From CAYQTO01 sp964420455 (GTDB lineage: Bacteria > Sumerlaeota > Sumerlaeia > SLMS01), in NCBI GenBank assembly GCA_964420455.1, contig CAYQTO010000148.1, positions 1 through 9,240 of the forward strand: 9,240 nucleotides of DNA, read 5' to 3'. The notes under the pieces are model-generated. The model was not told the origin of the DNA, did not search any database, and worked only from the letters and a program-made list of their open reading frames with translations. Below, piece after piece: positions 6,946-9,240 of this stretch; position 1 is the stretch's first letter, and every line of letters starts with the position of its first letter. The position numbers and the translations under genes were made by a program.

Positions 6946-7728
6946 ATGAGGATCTTTCGCGAGCCCACGGTGACGTCGACAAACGAGGTCGCGCTGAAAC
7001 GTTGGCGCGAGGACGGACAGGACGCCCCCCTCGCGGTGGTTGCCGAGGTGCAGACCGACGGCGTGGGCCGCGACGGCGCGAAGTGGGAAAGCCCCCGCGG
7101 TGGCCTCTGGATGACGATCGCCTGGCCGCTGCGCGGGCCGATCACCCACTACCGGGCGCTGCCCCTCGTGGTGGGTTACACGGTCGCGTCGGAGGTCGAT
7201 GCCCAGTGCGGGCTCGACTGCTCGCTGAAGTGGCCGAACGACGTGCTGGTGCGGGGCCGCAAGCTGGCCGGCATCCTTTGCCAGACCCAGACGGGCCTCC
7301 AGCCGTCGGCGATTCTCATCGGCATTGGACTCAACGGCAATATCCCCATCGACGAGTTGCCGATGGGGCTCGCGCTGGCGCCGACCTCGCTCGCCCTTGA
7401 AGCCGGCCACTGGATCGACCTGGAGGCGCTGCGCGATTCCCTTTGCGGGCGCATCGACGAGAACCTCCGACTTTATGACAAGGAGGGACTCGCGCCCTTC
7501 CTGAACGCGGTGCGGCAACGCATCGCCTGGCGCGATGAGTGGGTCGTCTGGAGCACGCCTCAGACGGGAGGAGGCGGCGCCGGCCTGCTCCGCGGGCTCG
7601 ACGCGGAAGGACGCCTTGAAATCGAAGGACCCGACGGCGCGCCGCTGGTGCTGGCGCACGCCGACAATCTTCGCCGGTCCTCCGGCGATCACCAACCAGG
7701 TCACTGCCTGGTGACCCCCCAACGATAA
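6946..7728 (+). CDS. birA: biotin--[acetyl-CoA-carboxylase] ligase, monofunctional
   Basis: This 260-aa biotin-protein ligase makes biotinyl-5'-AMP and transfers biotin to a carrier Lys. Here the obvious target is the MmdC-type carrier four cistron-ends upstream. Motifs are the STN signature (11-13), a glycine-rich biotin/adenylate loop (39-44, then KWESPRGGLW), LKWPNDVL (94-101), RKLAGIL (105-111, with K106 matching catalytic K183 of E. coli), GIGLN (126-130), and a small SH3-like C-terminal domain with GRLEI. No DNA-binding helix-turn-helix precedes the catalytic domain, so it is a group I enzyme that should not repress biotin genes. The loop reads GVGRDG where E. coli has GRGRRG: the Arg equivalent to R118 is kept (R42), but two neighbouring Arg positions are V40 and D43. 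A 16-residue tail follows the usual C-terminal end. It starts 21 bases after mmdB, with only a weak purine-rich site before the ATG. Confidence 0.94.
   Translation: MRIFREPTVTSTNEVALKRWREDGQDAPLAVVAEVQTDGVGRDGAKWESPRGGLWMTIAWPLRGPITHYRALPLVVGYTVASEVDAQCGLDCSLKWPNDVLVRGRKLAGILCQTQTGLQPSAILIGIGLNGNIPIDELPMGLALAPTSLALEAGHWIDLEALRDSLCGRIDENLRLYDKEGLAPFLNAVRQRIAWRDEWVVWSTPQTGGGGAGLLRGLDAEGRLEIEGPDGAPLVLAHADNLRRSSGDHQPGHCLVTPQR
7695..7712 (+). other. inverted repeat at the end of birA
   Basis: ACCAGG (7695-7700) and CCTGGT (7707-7712) form a perfect 6-bp stem with a 6-nt loop. Two alternative pairings overlap it: GGTCAC (7699-7704) with GTGACC (7711-7716), and TCACCA (7689-7694) with TGGTGA (7709-7714). 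The repeat covers the last codons of birA, just before the CoA-transferase gene. No T-run follows, so it is not a standard terminator. A role in RNA processing or read-through control is possible but unproven. Confidence 0.35.
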
Positions 7729-7742
7729 CGGAGAAAACCCGC

Positions 7743-9240
7743 ATGGCCACGATGCAGCAATACCCGATCATGACGGCGGAGGAAGCGGCGGCGCTCGTGC
7801 CGGACGGCGCCTCCGTGGGCTTTAGCGGCTTCACCCCGGCGGGTGCCGCGAAGGCGGTACCCCGCGCCATGGCCAACATGGCCCGCGCCCGCCACGACCG
7901 CGGCGAGTCCTACAGGCTCCGCGTCCTCACCGGTGCCTCGACCGGGTCAAACCTCGACGAGTCCCTCGCCCAGGCCGAGGCAATCGCCTGGAGAACCCCC
8001 TACCAATCCTCCAAAACCCTCCGGAAGCAGATGAATTCGGGCGCTGTGCAATTTGTCGACATGCACCTCTCGCACCTGCCCCAGACCGTCGCGGAGGGCT
8101 TCTTCGGCAAGCTGGACTTCGCCGTTGTCGAGGCGACCGACGTTACTCCCGACGGGCGCGTGTTCCTCTCCAGCTCCATCGGGGCCTCGCCGACGTTCCT
8201 GCGCCACGCAGACAAGGTGATCGTCGAGCTGAACCGCTATCACTCGCCGCGGGTCAGCGAGATGGCCGACATCAGCATCCTCCCGCTGCCGCCCCACCGG
8301 AGCCCCATCCCCATCTATCATCCCCTGGACCGGATCGGATGGCCCCATGCCACGGTGGACCCCCGCAAGATCGTCGCGGTGGTGGAGAACGACGAGCCGG
8401 ATGACGTCTCGGAGTTCGCCCCCGCGGACGACGTCAGCCTGGGCATTGCCGCCAACGTGGTCGACTTCCTCCTCAAGGAAATGCACGAGGGCCGCGTCCC
8501 CCGCGAGTTCCTTCCGCTCCAGTCCGGCGTTGGCAACGTCGCCAACGCGGTCATGGCGGGCCTCGGCGCGAACGACGAGATCCCCCCCTTCACCATGTAT
8601 TCGGAGGTGTTCCAGGACGCGCTGGTGGACCTGATGGAAAACGAGAAGCTGGTCGGCGCCTCGGCCACGAGCCTTACCCTGTCGCCGCCCATGCTCAAGC
8701 GCGTGTATGACAACATGGACTACTTCGTGCCGCGGGTGGTGCTGCGCCCGCAGGAACTGAGCAACAACCCCGGCGTCGTCCGCCGACTCGGCGTGATCTC
8801 CACCAACACGGCCCTCGAGGTCGACATCTACGGCCATGCCAACAGCACCCACGTTTGCGGCACGGACATGATGAACGGCATCGGCGGCAGCGGCGACTTC
8901 ACCCGCAATGCGTATATCTCGATATACATGTGTCCGTCGGTGGCGAAGGGGGGTCGCATCTCCACCATCGTGCCGATGTGCACCCACGTGGACCACAACG
9001 AGCACTCGGTGCAGGTGGTGGTGACGGAGCAGGGGGTGGCGGACCTGCGCGGCCTCGCCCCGATGGAGCGCGCCCGCACCCTGATCCGCAACTGCGCGCA
9101 TCCGGCCTATCGCGACTACCTGGAGCGCTACGTGGCCGATGCGCCGGCAGGCCACATTCGCCACGACCTCCGCCGCGCCTTCGAGATGCACATCAACCTC
9201 AAGGAACAGGGCGCCATGCTGCCGGATCTCGACCTGTCGC
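7743..9240 (+). CDS. scpC: succinate/propionyl-CoA CoA-transferase, Cat1/AarC family (3' end outside window)
   Basis: This enzyme of the acetyl-CoA hydrolase/transferase family moves CoA between short acyl groups through a glutamyl-CoA intermediate. In this setting the expected reaction is propionyl-CoA plus succinate to propionate plus succinyl-CoA. The frame is open from the ATG at 7743 to the right edge (499 codons). Family members are near 500-505 aa, so only a few residues should be missing. Motifs are VGFSGFTPAG near the N terminus, YQSSKTLRKQMN, LQSGVGNVANAV, the catalytic Glu in MYSEVFQD (E288), GIGGSGDFTRNAY (G382 in the GG pair) and HVDHNEHSVQVVVTEQG. E288, N341 and G382 sit at a constant offset of 6 from AarC E294, N347 and G388 as I remember them. 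CGGAGA (7729-7734) is a plausible ribosome binding site 8 bases before the start. Acetyl-CoA:succinate specificity, as in AarC, cannot be excluded from sequence. Confidence 0.93.
   Translation, partial: MATMQQYPIMTAEEAAALVPDGASVGFSGFTPAGAAKAVPRAMANMARARHDRGESYRLRVLTGASTGSNLDESLAQAEAIAWRTPYQSSKTLRKQMNSGAVQFVDMHLSHLPQTVAEGFFGKLDFAVVEATDVTPDGRVFLSSSIGASPTFLRHADKVIVELNRYHSPRVSEMADISILPLPPHRSPIPIYHPLDRIGWPHATVDPRKIVAVVENDEPDDVSEFAPADDVSLGIAANVVDFLLKEMHEGRVPREFLPLQSGVGNVANAVMAGLGANDEIPPFTMYSEVFQDALVDLMENEKLVGASATSLTLSPPMLKRVYDNMDYFVPRVVLRPQELSNNPGVVRRLGVISTNTALEVDIYGHANSTHVCGTDMMNGIGGSGDFTRNAYISIYMCPSVAKGGRISTIVPMCTHVDHNEHSVQVVVTEQGVADLRGLAPMERARTLIRNCAHPAYRDYLERYVADAPAGHIRHDLRRAFEMHINLKEQGAMLPDLDLS

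Noticed and set aside
5449..7722. 757-codon open frame on the minus strand spanning mmdB and birA
   Set aside because: It lies exactly antisense to two genes with clear motifs. Its translation is rich in Arg, His, Gly and Glu without recognisable domains. Long antisense frames are common opposite GC-rich genes.
7947..9191. 414-codon minus-strand open frame opposite the CoA-transferase
   Set aside because: The + strand frame carries the full set of CoA-transferase motifs. The antisense product is a His/Val/Arg-rich shadow with no domain I recognise.

Overview
This GC-rich bacterial window carries nine closely packed genes, all on the + strand. Both outer genes are cut by the window edges. No gap between genes exceeds about 85 bases, and I see no tRNA, rRNA, mobile element, CRISPR array or convincing terminator. 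The layout reads as one operon, or part of one, for the methylmalonyl-CoA route from succinyl-CoA to propionate.

Order: B12-dependent methylmalonyl-CoA mutase (C-terminal two thirds, 1-1334); its GTPase chaperone MeaB (1360-2469); methylmalonyl-CoA epimerase (2466-2879); the carboxyltransferase alpha subunit of a biotin-dependent decarboxylase (2965-4536); a small OadG/MmdD-like membrane subunit (4576-5001); the biotin carrier (4998-5384); the OadB/MmdB-like Na+-translocating membrane subunit (5446-6924); a stand-alone biotin-protein ligase BirA (6946-7728); and a Cat1/AarC/ScpC-type CoA-transferase (7743 to the right edge, probably only a few codons short of its end).

Inferred joint function: the mutase, protected by MeaB, makes (R)-methylmalonyl-CoA from succinyl-CoA. 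The epimerase gives the (S) form. The membrane complex MmdABCD decarboxylates it to propionyl-CoA and exports Na+. The CoA-transferase moves CoA from propionyl-CoA to succinate, releasing propionate and regenerating succinyl-CoA. BirA would biotinylate the carrier at the Lys of its EAMKM motif. No biotin carboxylase is present, which favours decarboxylation with sodium pumping over ATP-driven carboxylation. This is the energy-conserving logic known from Propionigenium and Veillonella, here packed with its cofactor-maintenance genes.

The organism is probably an anaerobic or facultative fermenting bacterium with a GC-rich genome. I cannot assign a phylum from the sequence alone. The pathway itself is known. 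The least ordinary features are a beta subunit with an enlarged hydrophilic loop, the operon-borne BirA with a variant biotin-loop sequence, and the replacement of the soluble decarboxylase of the E. coli scp operon by a sodium pump plus epimerase.
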